From Prosthecodimorpha staleyi (GTDB lineage: Bacteria > Pseudomonadota > Alphaproteobacteria > Rhizobiales > Ancalomicrobiaceae), in contig NZ_JAHHZF010000003.1 in NCBI RefSeq assembly GCF_018729455.1, forward strand, positions 451,157-515,156: 64,000 nt of DNA, in the 5' to 3' direction. How positions within the stretch are numbered: the first letter of the stretch is position 1; each line of letters begins with the position of its first letter. Under the pieces are notes generated by a model that saw nothing but the letters and a program-made list of their open reading frames with translations, was not told the DNA's origin and ran no database searches. The position numbers and the translations under genes were made by a program. Below, one piece after another: positions 28,094 to 37,823 of this stretch.

Positions 28094-31042
28094 CTACTGC
28101 GCGGCGACGCGCTGCCGACGGTCGAGCAGGCGGCGGACCTCTTCGGGCGGGATCGGCTGGCCGTAGTGAAAGCCCTGGGCATAGTCGCAGCCGAGCAGCT
28201 TCAGCTCCTTGGCCTGCTCCTCGGTCTCCACCCCTTCGGCGACGACGCTCATGCCGAGGTCGCGGCCGAGGCCGACGATGGTCTTCAGGAGCAGCGGCCG
28301 TTCCTTGCCGTCGCCGCGCACGAAGGACTGGTCGATCTTGATCGTGTCGAACGGGAAGCGCTGCAGATAGGACAGCGACGAGTAGCCGGTGCCGAAGTCG
28401 TCGAGTGCCAGGCTGGCGCCGAGCTCCTTGATCCGGATCAGTACCTTGGCGGTGTATTCCGGATTCTCCATGACGAGGCTTTCGGTCACCTCGATCTTGA
28501 GCGAGCCGCGCGCGAGATCGACGCGCGACATGACCGACTTCACGTCGTTGATCAGATCGTGGCGGATCAGTTGCCGGCTCGACACGTTGACGCTGGCGAA
28601 GAGCGGCGGGTCCTGCTCGAATTCCTCCTGCCACTGCGACAGCTGCCGGGCGGTCTTGTCGAGCACGAACAGGCCGAGCGGGATGATCAGGCCGGTGCGT
28701 TCGGCGATCGAGATGAACTCCTGCGGCGGCACGCGGCCGCGCTTGGGATGGTCCCAGCGCACCAGCGCTTCGAAGCCGGCGATGCGGTTCTCGGCGATCG
28801 ACAGGATCGGCTGGTAGAGGATGCGGATCTCCTCCTTCTCGATCGCCTTGCGCAGATCCGCCTCCATGGTCAGCGCATCGCCGCCATGGGTGCGGAGCGA
28901 GGGGCGGAAGGCTTCGAGCCGGTCGCCGCCAAGCCGCTTGGCATGGTGCATGGCGATCTCGGCATCCTTGACCAGTTCATCCTCCTTGCGGCTCTGGCCG
29001 TCATAGACGGCGATGCCGATCGAGGCGGTCAGGAAGATCTCGCGCTCGCCGAAGGTGATCGGCGCCCGGATGGCGCGGCGGATCGAATCGGCGAAGGCGG
29101 CAACCCGCTCGGGGTCCTGCTCGGAGATCAGCACGATCCCGAACTGGTCGCCGGAGATGCGCGCCAGGCTGTCCTGCGGCTTGAGCTGGCGGGCGAGCCG
29201 CCGGGCGATCGTGAGCAGCATGGAATCGCCGACCGACAGGCCGAGGCTGTCGTTGACCTGCTTGAAGCGGTCGATGTCGAGCACCAGGATCGACGGCCGG
29301 CCGGTGCCGTCGGCGCGCGAGCGGGCCAGCGCCGCGATGATGCGATCGAGGAACAGTTCGCGGTTCGGCAGGCCGGTCAGGTTGTCGTGGACGGCGTCGT
29401 GCAGCAGCCGTTCCTCGGTGGTGCGCGCATCGGTCACGTCGAGCAGCGTGCCGACGCAGCGGCCGACCTCGCCGTCGCCGCCGAGCACGGGGCGGGCGCG
29501 CAACTGGAACCAGCGGAAATGGCCATCCTCGCAACGCAGCCGGAAGGCCAGCGAGACGCGGCCGCGGCGCTGCTCGACGACGGCGTCGAGCGTCGTGCGG
29601 AAACGGTCGCGATCCTGCGGATGCAGGATTTCGAGCCAGCCGCGCGCGGGTCCCTCCAGCGTGCCGGGCTCGACGCCCAGGATGTCCTCGGTCTCCGGGC
29701 TGGTCCAGATGTGGTCGCGCGCGACATCCCAGTCCCAGATCATGTCGCCGGAGCCGACCAGCGCCAGCGCCCGGCGCTCGACGTCGCCGATCACGCCCGG
29801 CCCCATGGCGGCGCCCGTGAAGGCATGCTGCATGACCGTGAAGCCGATCAGCATCACGATCAGCACCAGACCGCCGGCCAACGCCGGCTGCACGACATCG
29901 TTGACGAGGCTGCCCGACACGGTCAGGCCGGCGGCGATCAGCCAGAAGATCAGCAGGATCCAGGTCGGGATCAGCATGAAGGCACGGTCGAAGCCGTGCG
30001 CCGCCATATAGGCGATCAGGCCGGCGCCGACCACCGCGACGATGGCGAGCGCGAGCCGGGCGATCGAGGCGGCCAGCACCGGATCGATCACCGCGACGCC
30101 GACCAGGCCGAGCAGGATCACGATCGAGGCGGCCGCGACGTGGCTGTAGCTGACATGCCAGCGATTGAGATTCAGATAGCCGTACAGGAACAGCACCAGG
30201 GTGGTGGCGATCATCACCTCCGCGCTCGCCCGATAGGCCTGATCGGACCCCGGAGGGACCCGGAACACCTTGCCCCAGAAGCCGAAATCGATGCACAGAT
30301 AGGCCAGCACCGCCCAGGCGAGGCCGGCCGTGGCCGGGAACATGATGGTGCCGCGGACCACGAACAGGATGGTCAGGAACAGCGCGAGCAGGCCGGAAAT
30401 GCCGAGAATGATGCCGCGATAGAGCGTGAAGGCGTTGACGGTATCCTTGTAGGCGTCCGGCTGCCACAAGAGGAGCCGCGGCAGGCTGGAGGTCTTCATT
30501 TCCACGATGAAGGTCACCACCGTGCGCGGATCGAGCGTGATCTGAAAGACGTCCGCCTCGTTGGAGGCCTGCCGTTCCGGCGCGAAGCCCTGGCTGGTCG
30601 AAATGCTGACGATCCGGCTCGAACCGAGATCGGGCGAGACGAGGCCGGAGCCGGCCAGCCGGAAGAAGGGCGCGACCAGGAGCCGGTCGATCTGCTCGTC
30701 GGAATTGTTGCGCAGCGCAAAGACGAACCAGTCGGTGTCGGAGGCGCCCTGGCGCGAGGAGCGCACCTCGATGCGGCGCACGATGCCGTCGGGTCCCGGC
30801 GCGGTCGAAACCTGCAGGCGGTCGCCGGCGTCCATGCGGAACTCGACCAGCCCGGTAATGTCCAGTGCCGGCTTGTCCCCCGCCACGTCGATCGGCTCCA
30901 ACGCCCATGCCGGAGCGGTCCCGGCTATCCCGGCCACCGCCAGGACCAGCCAGACCAGGGCACGGATGACGACGCCCAGAACCGGACCGCTCGTGCGGAT
31001 GCCGCTCTCTCGCGTCGCCTCAGTCGCGCACGTTGAAAACAC
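28094..31042 (-). CDS. Membrane PAS-GGDEF-EAL protein, likely c-di-GMP phosphodiesterase
   Basis: About 982 residues. Signal/first helix (about 25-45), a periplasmic domain to about 200 resembling 7TMR-DISM sensors, about seven membrane helices (205-405), a PAS/PAC domain (about 420-540), then GGDEF and EAL domains. The GGDEF signature reads SGDQF (630-634), so cyclase activity is probably lost; the domain may bind GTP. The EAL domain has FEALVRWDHP, DDFGTGYSSLSYLQRF and VAEGVETEEQ, expected of an active phosphodiesterase. GTG 31042 is chosen for the GGGAG five bases upstream; TTG at 31072 is the alternative. In other Rhizobiales an EAL gene also follows thrC-M16-GNAT. Confidence 0.85.
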   Translation of the reverse strand: MFSTCATEATRESGIRTSGPVLGVVIRALVWLVLAVAGIAGTAPAWALEPIDVAGDKPALDITGLVEFRMDAGDRLQVSTAPGPDGIVRRIEVRSSRQGASDTDWFVFALRNNSDEQIDRLLVAPFFRLAGSGLVSPDLGSSRIVSISTSQGFAPERQASNEADVFQITLDPRTVVTFIVEMKTSSLPRLLLWQPDAYKDTVNAFTLYRGIILGISGLLALFLTILFVVRGTIMFPATAGLAWAVLAYLCIDFGFWGKVFRVPPGSDQAYRASAEVMIATTLVLFLYGYLNLNRWHVSYSHVAAASIVILLGLVGVAVIDPVLAASIARLALAIVAVVGAGLIAYMAAHGFDRAFMLIPTWILLIFWLIAAGLTVSGSLVNDVVQPALAGGLVLIVMLIGFTVMQHAFTGAAMGPGVIGDVERRALALVGSGDMIWDWDVARDHIWTSPETEDILGVEPGTLEGPARGWLEILHPQDRDRFRTTLDAVVEQRRGRVSLAFRLRCEDGHFRWFQLRARPVLGGDGEVGRCVGTLLDVTDARTTEERLLHDAVHDNLTGLPNRELFLDRIIAALARSRADGTGRPSILVLDIDRFKQVNDSLGLSVGDSMLLTIARRLARQLKPQDSLARISGDQFGIVLISEQDPERVAAFADSIRRAIRAPITFGEREIFLTASIGIAVYDGQSRKEDELVKDAEIAMHHAKRLGGDRLEAFRPSLRTHGGDALTMEADLRKAIEKEEIRILYQPILSIAENRIAGFEALVRWDHPKRGRVPPQEFISIAERTGLIIPLGLFVLDKTARQLSQWQEEFEQDPPLFASVNVSSRQLIRHDLINDVKSVMSRVDLARGSLKIEVTESLVMENPEYTAKVLIRIKELGASLALDDFGTGYSSLSYLQRFPFDTIKIDQSFVRGDGKERPLLLKTIVGLGRDLGMSVVAEGVETEEQAKELKLLGCDYAQGFHYGQPIPPEEVRRLLDRRQRVAAQ

Positions 31043-31205
31043 TCGAACTCCCGGCCTGATGATCGGAGCCAAGCCGAAACCGAATCAGCATCCGGCGCCG
31101 GTTCGCTCGTCGATGAGACGTGGTGCAGAGTTACCGGCTCCGCGCATCGACCACAAGCGGCCCGGTCGGACGCCGCCGCCTCGGATCCGGTCCGGACGGA
31201 GATAT

Positions 31206-31799
31206 TCAGCGCCGCGTCTGGTACCAGTCCTCGTCGACCATCGCGAAGAGCAGGTGGTCCTGCCAGTAGCCGTTGATGCACAGATAACGGCGGGCGTATC
31301 CCTCGCGGGTGAATCCGACCTTTTCGAGGAGCGCGATCGAGGCCGCGTTGGAGGGCAGGCAGGCCGCCTCGATCCGATGCAGCCGCAGCGTCTGGAAGCC
31401 GTAGGGCAGCACAGCCCGCACGGCCGCGGTCATCAGGCCGCGGCCGGCATGGGGCTGCCCCATCCAGTAGCCGAGCGAGCAGGACTGGGTCACGCCGCGC
31501 CGGATATAGGCGAGCGTCAGACCGCCGAGCAGGGCGTGGTCATGGGCGCGGAACAGGAAGAACGGATAGCCGTGGTCCGCGCGGATCTCCTGCTGGTAGC
31601 GCTTGATGCGGCGCCGGAAGGCGGCCTTGTCCAGATCGTCGACCGGCCAGGTCGGTTCCCAAGGCGACAAAAAGCTGCGGCTCTGCTCGCGCAAGGACGC
31701 CCAGGCGGCATGATCACCGAGCGCGGGACTGCGCAGATAGAAGCCGTCCCCCCGGATGATGGGGACCGGTTCGAAGGCGGACGCCCGCAGGAAGGCCAT
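31206..31799 (-). CDS. GNAT acetyltransferase, RimJ/RimL type
   Basis: 197 residues of the RimJ-like branch of GNAT enzymes, which acetylate protein N-termini or small molecules with acetyl-CoA. The acetyl-CoA loop is GYWMGQPHAGRGLMTAAVRAV near 110-130 (Q/R-x-x-G-x-G/A form), followed by HRIEAACLPSNAASIALLEKVGFTREGYARRYL, the classic C-terminal half. It lies 9 bases after the M16 protease gene, in one minus-strand run with thrC. Substrate unknown. Confidence 0.9.
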   Translation of the reverse strand: MAFLRASAFEPVPIIRGDGFYLRSPALGDHAAWASLREQSRSFLSPWEPTWPVDDLDKAAFRRRIKRYQQEIRADHGYPFFLFRAHDHALLGGLTLAYIRRGVTQSCSLGYWMGQPHAGRGLMTAAVRAVLPYGFQTLRLHRIEAACLPSNAASIALLEKVGFTREGYARRYLCINGYWQDHLLFAMVDEDWYQTRR

Positions 31800-31808
31800 G
31801 CCGCCGCC

Positions 31809-33086
31809 TCACGCGGCCTTGCGCGACGAACCCATCCGGCGTGCGACCAGATCGGGATCGACGGACACGTCGGGCGGCCCGATCACGGCGACGGTCGGCG
31901 GAGACCCGGCGAAGATGCCCTCGGCAAGCTGCCGGACCTGCTCGACGCCGACCTCGTCGATCCGCGCGATGATCTCGCGCGCGGTCAGCGGGCGGCCGTG
32001 GATCAGCATCTGGCGCGACAGGGAACTGGCGCGCGAGGTCGGACTTTCCAGGCTCATGAGCAGGCCGGCGCGCATCTGCGCCTTGGCGCGGGCGACCTCG
32101 TCGGCGGCCAGATCGCCCGAAATGCGCTCGATCTCGCCGAGCATCAGCGGCACCAGTTCGTCGACATCGCCCTCGCCGGTCGCGGCGTGGACGCCGAACA
32201 GGCCGGTATCGGCATAGCCCCAGTGGAAGGCCGAGATCGAATAGCAGAGGCCGCGCTTCTCGCGCACCTCCTGGAACAGGCGCGAAGACATGCCGCCGCC
32301 GAGCGTGGCGGCGAGCACCTGGGCGGCGTAGTGGTCGGGCGAGGTATAGTGGCGGCCCTCGAAGCCGAGCGTGATCTGCACCTCGTGCAGGTCGCGTTCC
32401 TCACGCCAGCTGCCGCCGTGATAGGTCGCGGTCTCGACCGGCGGGGCTCCGCCATTGCCGAGCCCGCCGAAGCGCTCCTCGGCGAGCCGCAGCACATCCG
32501 CATGCTCGATCCCGCCGGCCGCGGCGAGCACCATGACCGGCCCCCGATAGTGGCCGCCGAGATAGCCGGCGAGCGCCTCCGGGGTGAAGCCCTTGACGGT
32601 CTCCGGCGTGCCGAGGATCGGCCGCCCGATCGGCTGGCCCGGAAAGGCCGACTGCTGCAGCTGGTCGAAGACGTGGTCCTCGGGCATGTCGTAGGCGGCG
32701 CCGATCTCCTGCAGGATGACGTGCTGCTCGCGCTCCAGCTCGCCGGGATCGAACACCGATTCGGTCAGGATGTCGGACAGGATGTCGACGGCAAGCGGCA
32801 GGTCGCCCTTGAGGATGCGCGCATAGTAGGCGGTCGTCTCGACCGAGGTGGCGGCGTTGATCTCGCCGCCGACCGCCTCGATCTCCTCGGCGATCTGGCG
32901 CGCATTGCGCCGGCGCGTGCCCTTGAAGGCCATGTGCTCGAGCAGATGCGAGATGCCGTGCTCCTCGGGACGCTCGGACCGCGCGCCGGCGCCGACCCAG
33001 ACGCCGACGGTCGCCGATTCCAGATGCGGCATGGTCTCCGTGACCACGGCCAGACCGTTCGGGAGCCTCGAGACCTCAACCGCCAT
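31809..33086 (-). CDS. M16 family zinc metalloprotease (processing peptidase-like)
   Basis: 425 residues, single-chain M16B peptidase related to the beta subunit of mitochondrial processing peptidase. The inverted zinc motif HLLEH is at 47-51 (SHLLEHMAFKGTRRR). The partner Glu lies in the ETTAYYARILKGD to LEREQHVILQEI stretch. The second-half glycine loop is LGGGMSSRLFQEVREKRGLCYS. Cytosolic or peripheral, no signal peptide. It lies 36 bases after thrC; the same pair occurs side by side in many Rhizobiales. Substrate unknown. Confidence 0.92.
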   Translation of the reverse strand: MAVEVSRLPNGLAVVTETMPHLESATVGVWVGAGARSERPEEHGISHLLEHMAFKGTRRRNARQIAEEIEAVGGEINAATSVETTAYYARILKGDLPLAVDILSDILTESVFDPGELEREQHVILQEIGAAYDMPEDHVFDQLQQSAFPGQPIGRPILGTPETVKGFTPEALAGYLGGHYRGPVMVLAAAGGIEHADVLRLAEERFGGLGNGGAPPVETATYHGGSWREERDLHEVQITLGFEGRHYTSPDHYAAQVLAATLGGGMSSRLFQEVREKRGLCYSISAFHWGYADTGLFGVHAATGEGDVDELVPLMLGEIERISGDLAADEVARAKAQMRAGLLMSLESPTSRASSLSRQMLIHGRPLTAREIIARIDEVGVEQVRQLAEGIFAGSPPTVAVIGPPDVSVDPDLVARRMGSSRKAA

Positions 33087-33122
33087 ATCGTCTCCGTTTC
33101 CTCCGCCGGGTCTTCGCGCCCG

Positions 33123-34529
33123 TCAGTACCCGACCTTGATGGCCCGGGTCTTCGATTCGATGACCTTCTCGATCGTGACCAGTTCGGCCGGCACATGCAC
33201 CATGTTCTCCTCGCGGCGCATGATGTGGGCGAGCCAATTGGGCAGATGCGGCATGATACCCGAAGCCTGCTGAACCGCCTCCGGGAATTTAGCCGGATGC
33301 GCCGTCGCCAGCGTGATCATCGGCACGCCGCGCTCCAGATGCTCGTTCGCAACCGCCAGGCCGACCGCGGTGTGCGGGTCGGCCAGATAGCCGAGCCGGC
33401 TGTAGGTCTCCGCGATGGTGCGCGCCGTGACGGCGCCGTCGGCGCGGCCGGAGGCGAACACGGTACGCATGTGCTCCATGGCCGGACCCGGGATCGAGAA
33501 GGTCCGCGCCTGCGCCATCTCGTGCATCATGCGGCGCACCTGCCCGGCATCGCGGCCGGTCGCCTCGAACAGGAGCCGCTCGAAATTCGACGAGATCTGG
33601 ATGTCCATCGACGGCGAGGTCGACGGGATCACCTCGCGCAGCTCGTAGGCGCCGGTCTTCAGGGTCCGGTCCAGGATGTCGTTGACATTGGTGGCAATGA
33701 CCAGCTTGCGGATCGGCAGGCCCATGCGCATCGCCACATAGGCGGCGAAGATGTCGCCGAAATTGCCGGTCGGCACGGTGAACGAGACCGGCCGGTAGGG
33801 CGCGCCGAGCGTGGCGCCGGCGACGAAATAATAGACCACCTGCGCGACGATGCGCGCCCAGTTGATCGAGTTGATGCCCGAGAGCGAGACCCGGTCGCGG
33901 AAGGAGAAGTGGTTGAACATCCCCTTCACGATCGCCTGCGCGTCGTCGAAGGTGCCCTCGACCGCGAGCGCATGCACGTTCGGGTCGTCGACCGTGGTCA
34001 TCTGGCGCTGCTGCACCGGCGAGACGCGGCCCTTCGGGAACAGGATGAAGATGTCGGTCCGCTCGCGGCCGCGGAAGGCCTCGATCGCCGCGCCGCCGGT
34101 ATCGCCCGAGGTCGCGCCGACGATGGTCGCCCGTTCGCCGCGCCGCTCGAGGACATAGTCCATCACCCGTGACAGGAACTGCATGGCGACGTCCTTGAAG
34201 GCCAGCGTCGGCCCGTGGAACAGCTCCATGATGAAATGATTGGGGGCGATCTGGATCAGCGGCGTCACGGCCGGATGCCGGAACACCGAATAGGCCTCGT
34301 CGATGATCCGGCGAAGGTCGACCTGGCTGATCTCCGGGTCGATGAAGGGATGCATCACCCGGAAAGCGACTTCCGAGTAGGGCTGCCCGGCAAAGCCGGC
34401 AATAGTCGCCGGCGTCAGGGTCGGCCAGGTCTCCGGGACATAGAGACCGCCGTCGCGGGCGAGGCCGGCGAGCAGGACTTCCGAAAAGCCGAGAATGGGC
34501 GCGTCGCCGCGCGTCGAGACGTAGCGCAA
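33123..34529 (-). CDS. thrC: Threonine synthase
   Basis: PLP enzyme that converts O-phosphohomoserine to threonine, completing the pathway served by thrB. 468 residues. The PLP lysine is in HGPTLAFKDVAMQFL; the phosphate-binding loop is GATSGDTGGAAIEAF, and VPTGNFGDIFAAY is conserved. I chose TTG at 34529, read as Met: the protein then begins RYVSTRGDAP, the family's normal start, and GGGGA lies upstream. An in-frame GTG eight codons earlier lacks a good ribosome site. Leads the minus-strand run thrC-M16-GNAT. Confidence 0.93.
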   Translation of the reverse strand: MRYVSTRGDAPILGFSEVLLAGLARDGGLYVPETWPTLTPATIAGFAGQPYSEVAFRVMHPFIDPEISQVDLRRIIDEAYSVFRHPAVTPLIQIAPNHFIMELFHGPTLAFKDVAMQFLSRVMDYVLERRGERATIVGATSGDTGGAAIEAFRGRERTDIFILFPKGRVSPVQQRQMTTVDDPNVHALAVEGTFDDAQAIVKGMFNHFSFRDRVSLSGINSINWARIVAQVVYYFVAGATLGAPYRPVSFTVPTGNFGDIFAAYVAMRMGLPIRKLVIATNVNDILDRTLKTGAYELREVIPSTSPSMDIQISSNFERLLFEATGRDAGQVRRMMHEMAQARTFSIPGPAMEHMRTVFASGRADGAVTARTIAETYSRLGYLADPHTAVGLAVANEHLERGVPMITLATAHPAKFPEAVQQASGIMPHLPNWLAHIMRREENMVHVPAELVTIEKVIESKTRAIKVGY

Positions 34530-34815
34530 GATCAGGTCCCCGATGAGATGCCGCACCGCCGGTCCGGCCGGACCGTCCGAAGCCGTCGCATCGGAGCGGC
34601 ACCGTAGAATCGCGACGACGCCCCGGCAAGGGCGAACACGATCCCGGCGTCGAGCCGCGGGCCGCCTGGAGACGCCGGCAGAGTCGGACCCGACGACGAC
34701 AACTGACACGGAAAGGTTGTGTCGCCGACACCGGACTCTGTAGAATCCGGAATGCGCATGGCGCCGGCGAAGGGCCGCGAGGACCGACGCATTCAGGACA
34801 TCAAGGTGCGACTGC
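34530..34815. other. Divergent intergenic region, thrC / small gene
   Basis: 286 bases with lower GC content than the flanks. Around 34710-34728 ACACGGAAAGGTTGTGT shows a short imperfect dyad. No supported gene; presumably holds both promoters. Confidence 0.4.
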
Positions 34816-35286
34816 ATGCCGAGATACGAGAGGATCGATACGTCCGGTTTGGCACCCTTCTTTGCCGATGAAGTCTTCCTCGAAATCGGCGATGACTGGT
34901 GGGAGTTGCGGCGTGCCGAGCGGTTTCGAGACGGGACCTGGGCTTTCGCCGACCGCGAGATCTGGTCCGGATGCATGCCGGCGGAAGGACCCATTCAACG
35001 TTCGGCCGAGATGGATCCCCGATGGCATCTGTCGACCGTAGAAGAGTTCGAGGCGGCCTGGACCAAGGCTCGGCGCTCGGAACCGCCACGCCTTTCGAGG
35101 TACTACGGCATCACAAGAGCCGGCACAGCGGAAGAGGTCTTCTGCCCGGATTGGCAGCCTGCCGACGCGATCTGGCCGATGGCCCGCGTGGGGGCCTGGG
35201 TTCTTGCGACACCCGCCGGGCGCGTCGAGATCGAGCAGACCGAGTGGCCGCCGCCCGTAGCCGACCCCGCCGCGCAGACAGACTGA
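34816..35286 (+). CDS. Uncharacterised 156-residue protein, possibly DUF6881-like
   Basis: No signal peptide or membrane helix. The start MPRYERID, the stretch DDWWELRRAERFRDG, the PRWHLSTVEEFEAAW block and the Trp-rich composition recall, from memory, small proteins grouped as DUF6881, whose members often act as orphan or immunity-like genes. The match is tentative. It has a further 60-residue C-terminal part (RYYGITRAGTAEEVFCPDW onward) that I do not place. Base composition looks somewhat less GC-rich than neighbours, in line with acquisition. Stands alone between thrC and the permease. Confidence 0.6.
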   Translation: MPRYERIDTSGLAPFFADEVFLEIGDDWWELRRAERFRDGTWAFADREIWSGCMPAEGPIQRSAEMDPRWHLSTVEEFEAAWTKARRSEPPRLSRYYGITRAGTAEEVFCPDWQPADAIWPMARVGAWVLATPAGRVEIEQTEWPPPVADPAAQTD

Positions 35287-35409
35287 TCGCGCCCCCGCCC
35301 CCACCCGGCGCGGGGCTGCCCTGACGGGAAAATCCTTGAGCCGGGGCCGTCCGGCGCGGTAGGTCGCAGGACTTGCGCCATTCCGGTGCGCAATCCCGAG
35401 GATCTTCCC

Positions 35410-36165
35410 GTGTCCGACATGACGATGATCGCGATCATTGCGATCGGGGCGGCGCTCGCCGGCTTCGTGCAGGGGCTGTCGGGCTTCGCCTTCGCGCTGG
35501 TCGCGGCGGCGGTCTGGGCCTGGGCGGTGCCGCCGCAACTGGTGGCGCCGATGCTGGTCTTCGGCGCCCTGCTCGGCCAGTTGCTGGCCGCGCCGAGCAT
35601 GCTCAAGGGCTTCAGCCTGAAGGCGACGGCGCCCTTCGTCATCGGCGGCTGGATCGGCGTGCCGCTCGGGGTGGCGATCCTGCCGCATGTCGATCCGGTC
35701 TGGTTCAAGGCCGGCGTCGGCGGCTTCCTGGTCACCTATTGCCCGGTCATGCTGATCGCCGCCGGCCTGCCGCGCTTGCGGCTGCGCGCCGTCGCGGCGG
35801 ATGGCGTGGCCGGCTTCTCCGGCGGCGTACTCGGCGGCATCGCCGGCATGGCAGGCTCGATGCCGACGCTGTGGTGCGTGATCACCGGGCGCGAGCGGCA
35901 CGAAAGCCGCTCGATCCTGCAGGTCTTCAACATCGCCATGCATTCGGCGACGCTGACCGGCTACTTCCTGACCGGCACGCTGAAGGCCGAATCCGCCAAA
36001 TGGTTCCTGGTCGTCGCCCCGGCCATGCTGGTGCCGACCTTCCTGGGCGCCAAGCTCTATCACACGATCAGCGACACCGCCTTCCGCCGCGTGGTCCTGG
36101 TCCTGCTGACGCTGTCCGGCGCCATGCTGCTGGCCGGCTCGGTGCCGGCCCTCCTGGCGCGGTAA
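35410..36165 (+). CDS. TauE/SafE family sulfite/sulfoacetate-type permease
   Basis: 251 residues with about eight membrane helices, of the TauE/SafE (DUF81) family of putative anion exporters for organosulfur compounds or sulfite. Characteristic repeats: AALAGFVQGLSGFAFALVAA near residue 12 and GVAGFSGGVLGGIAGMAGSMPTLW near 135, the duplicated glycine-rich half-motifs. I chose GTG 35410 because GAGGA lies eight bases upstream; an in-frame GTG at 35386 is possible. The substrate cannot be read from sequence, and no sulfonate genes are nearby. Confidence 0.85.
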   Translation: MSDMTMIAIIAIGAALAGFVQGLSGFAFALVAAAVWAWAVPPQLVAPMLVFGALLGQLLAAPSMLKGFSLKATAPFVIGGWIGVPLGVAILPHVDPVWFKAGVGGFLVTYCPVMLIAAGLPRLRLRAVAADGVAGFSGGVLGGIAGMAGSMPTLWCVITGRERHESRSILQVFNIAMHSATLTGYFLTGTLKAESAKWFLVVAPAMLVPTFLGAKLYHTISDTAFRRVVLVLLTLSGAMLLAGSVPALLAR

Positions 36166-36244
36166 CGCTGCCGCCGCCGGTCGGGTGCAATTCGCCGCGC
36201 GAAGACCTATCTTGGCTCGACCTGCCTCCCGCCACGGACCGACC

Positions 36245-37669
36245 ATGACCCTTCACGCCGTCGATCTCTTCGCCGCCACCGGCCTCGATCTGGAAACCGC
36301 CCGCCGCCTGACGGCTGAGGCGACCGAGGGGGCAGACGACGGGGAACTGTTTCTCGAATACCGGCAGTCGGAATCGCTGGTCTTCGACAATGGCCGGCTG
36401 AAATCGGCCAATTTCGACACCACCCAGGGCTTCGGCCTGCGCTCGGTGGTCGGCGAGGCGGCCGGCTTCGCCCATTCGGGCGAGGTCTCGGAGGCCGCGC
36501 TGCGGCGCGCCGCCGACGCCGTCAAGGCGGTGCGCGGCGGCTATTCGGGCAGCTACGCGGCCGCCCCGCAGCGGACTAATGTCCGGCTCTACGGCGAGGA
36601 GAACCCGCTCGTCGCGCCCACCTTCGAGGAGAAGGCGAAGCTCCTCGCCGAGATCGACGCCTTCGCGCGGGCCCGCGACCCGCGCGTGCGGCAGGTGACG
36701 GTGTCGCTCGGCGGCTCCTGGCAGGTGGTCGAGATCCTGCGCGCCGACGGGCACCGGGTGCGCGACGTGCGCCCGCTGGTGCGCTTCAACGTCAACATCG
36801 TCGTCGGCGAGGGCGACCGGCAGGAATCCGGCGGCCACGGCATGGGCGGCCGAGAGGGCTTCGGCCAGTTCGTCGCCTCCGGCTCCTGGCACGAGGCGGT
36901 CGAGAAGGCGCTCGCCGAGGCGCTGACCAATCTCGACGCCGTCCCGGCGCCGGCTGGCACCTTCGACGTCGTGCTCGGGCCGGGCTGGCCGGGCGTGATG
37001 CTGCATGAGGCCGTCGGCCACGGCCTGGAGGGCGACTTCAACCGCAAGAAGACCTCGGCCTTCGCCGGCCTGCTCGGCCAGCGGGTCGCCGCGCCCGGCG
37101 TCACCGTGGTCGACGACGGCACGCTCGCGGCCCGGCGCGGCTCGCTCTCGGTCGACGACGAGGGCACGCCGACCAACTGCACCACCCTGATCGAGGACGG
37201 CATCCTGGTCGGCTATATGCAGGACCGGCAGAATGCGCGGCTGATGGGCATGAAGCCGACCGGCAACGGCCGGCGCGAATCCTTCGCCCATATCCCGATG
37301 CCGCGCATGACCAACACCTACATGCTGGCCGGCACCCATGCGCCGGAGGAGATCATCGGCTCGGTCAAGAACGGCATCTACGCGGTCTCCTTCGGCGGCG
37401 GTCAGGTCGACATCACCTCCGGCAAGTTCGTGTTCGGCTGCACCGAGGCCTACATGATCGAGAACGGCAAGGTCGGCCGCCCGATCAAGGGCGCCATGCT
37501 GATCGGCAACGGCCCGGACGCCATGACCCGGGTCCGGATGGTCGGCAACGACCTCGCCCTCGACCGCGGCATCGGCACCTGCGGCAAGGCCGGCCAGGGC
37601 GTCCCCGTCGGCGTCGGCCAGCCGACCCTGAGGATGGACGCGATCACGGTCGGCGGCACACAGGCCTGA
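36245..37669 (+). CDS. tldD: Metalloprotease TldD
   Basis: 474 residues. Catalytic subunit of the TldD/TldE peptidase, which trims unfolded peptides (microcin B17 maturation and CcdA decay in E. coli). The zinc motif HEAVGHGLEGD is at about residues 257-267 (HExxxH). Other family marks: EYRQSESLVFDNGRLKSAN near 38, QGFGLRSVVGEAAGFA and GVGQPTLRMDAITVGGT at the end. The TldE/PmbA partner is encoded about 13 kb away at 50.8-52.2 kb on the minus strand. In many Rhizobiales tldD lies beside coxB; here it is 17 kb from it. Confidence 0.94.
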   Translation: MTLHAVDLFAATGLDLETARRLTAEATEGADDGELFLEYRQSESLVFDNGRLKSANFDTTQGFGLRSVVGEAAGFAHSGEVSEAALRRAADAVKAVRGGYSGSYAAAPQRTNVRLYGEENPLVAPTFEEKAKLLAEIDAFARARDPRVRQVTVSLGGSWQVVEILRADGHRVRDVRPLVRFNVNIVVGEGDRQESGGHGMGGREGFGQFVASGSWHEAVEKALAEALTNLDAVPAPAGTFDVVLGPGWPGVMLHEAVGHGLEGDFNRKKTSAFAGLLGQRVAAPGVTVVDDGTLAARRGSLSVDDEGTPTNCTTLIEDGILVGYMQDRQNARLMGMKPTGNGRRESFAHIPMPRMTNTYMLAGTHAPEEIIGSVKNGIYAVSFGGGQVDITSGKFVFGCTEAYMIENGKVGRPIKGAMLIGNGPDAMTRVRMVGNDLALDRGIGTCGKAGQGVPVGVGQPTLRMDAITVGGTQA

Positions 37670-37823
37670 AGGGCCGGCGGCAGGCCACCCGAGGCGACCG
37701 GCGGCCCCGCGGCGGCCTGCACGTCTGGCGGGCGTCGGCTTTCAAAGCGTTTGGACCGCCTTGGCGAGGTGGTTCGATGTCCCTCAGACTCCGCGTGGTT
37801 TCAGCCTCTGCGGAGTCCTTTCC

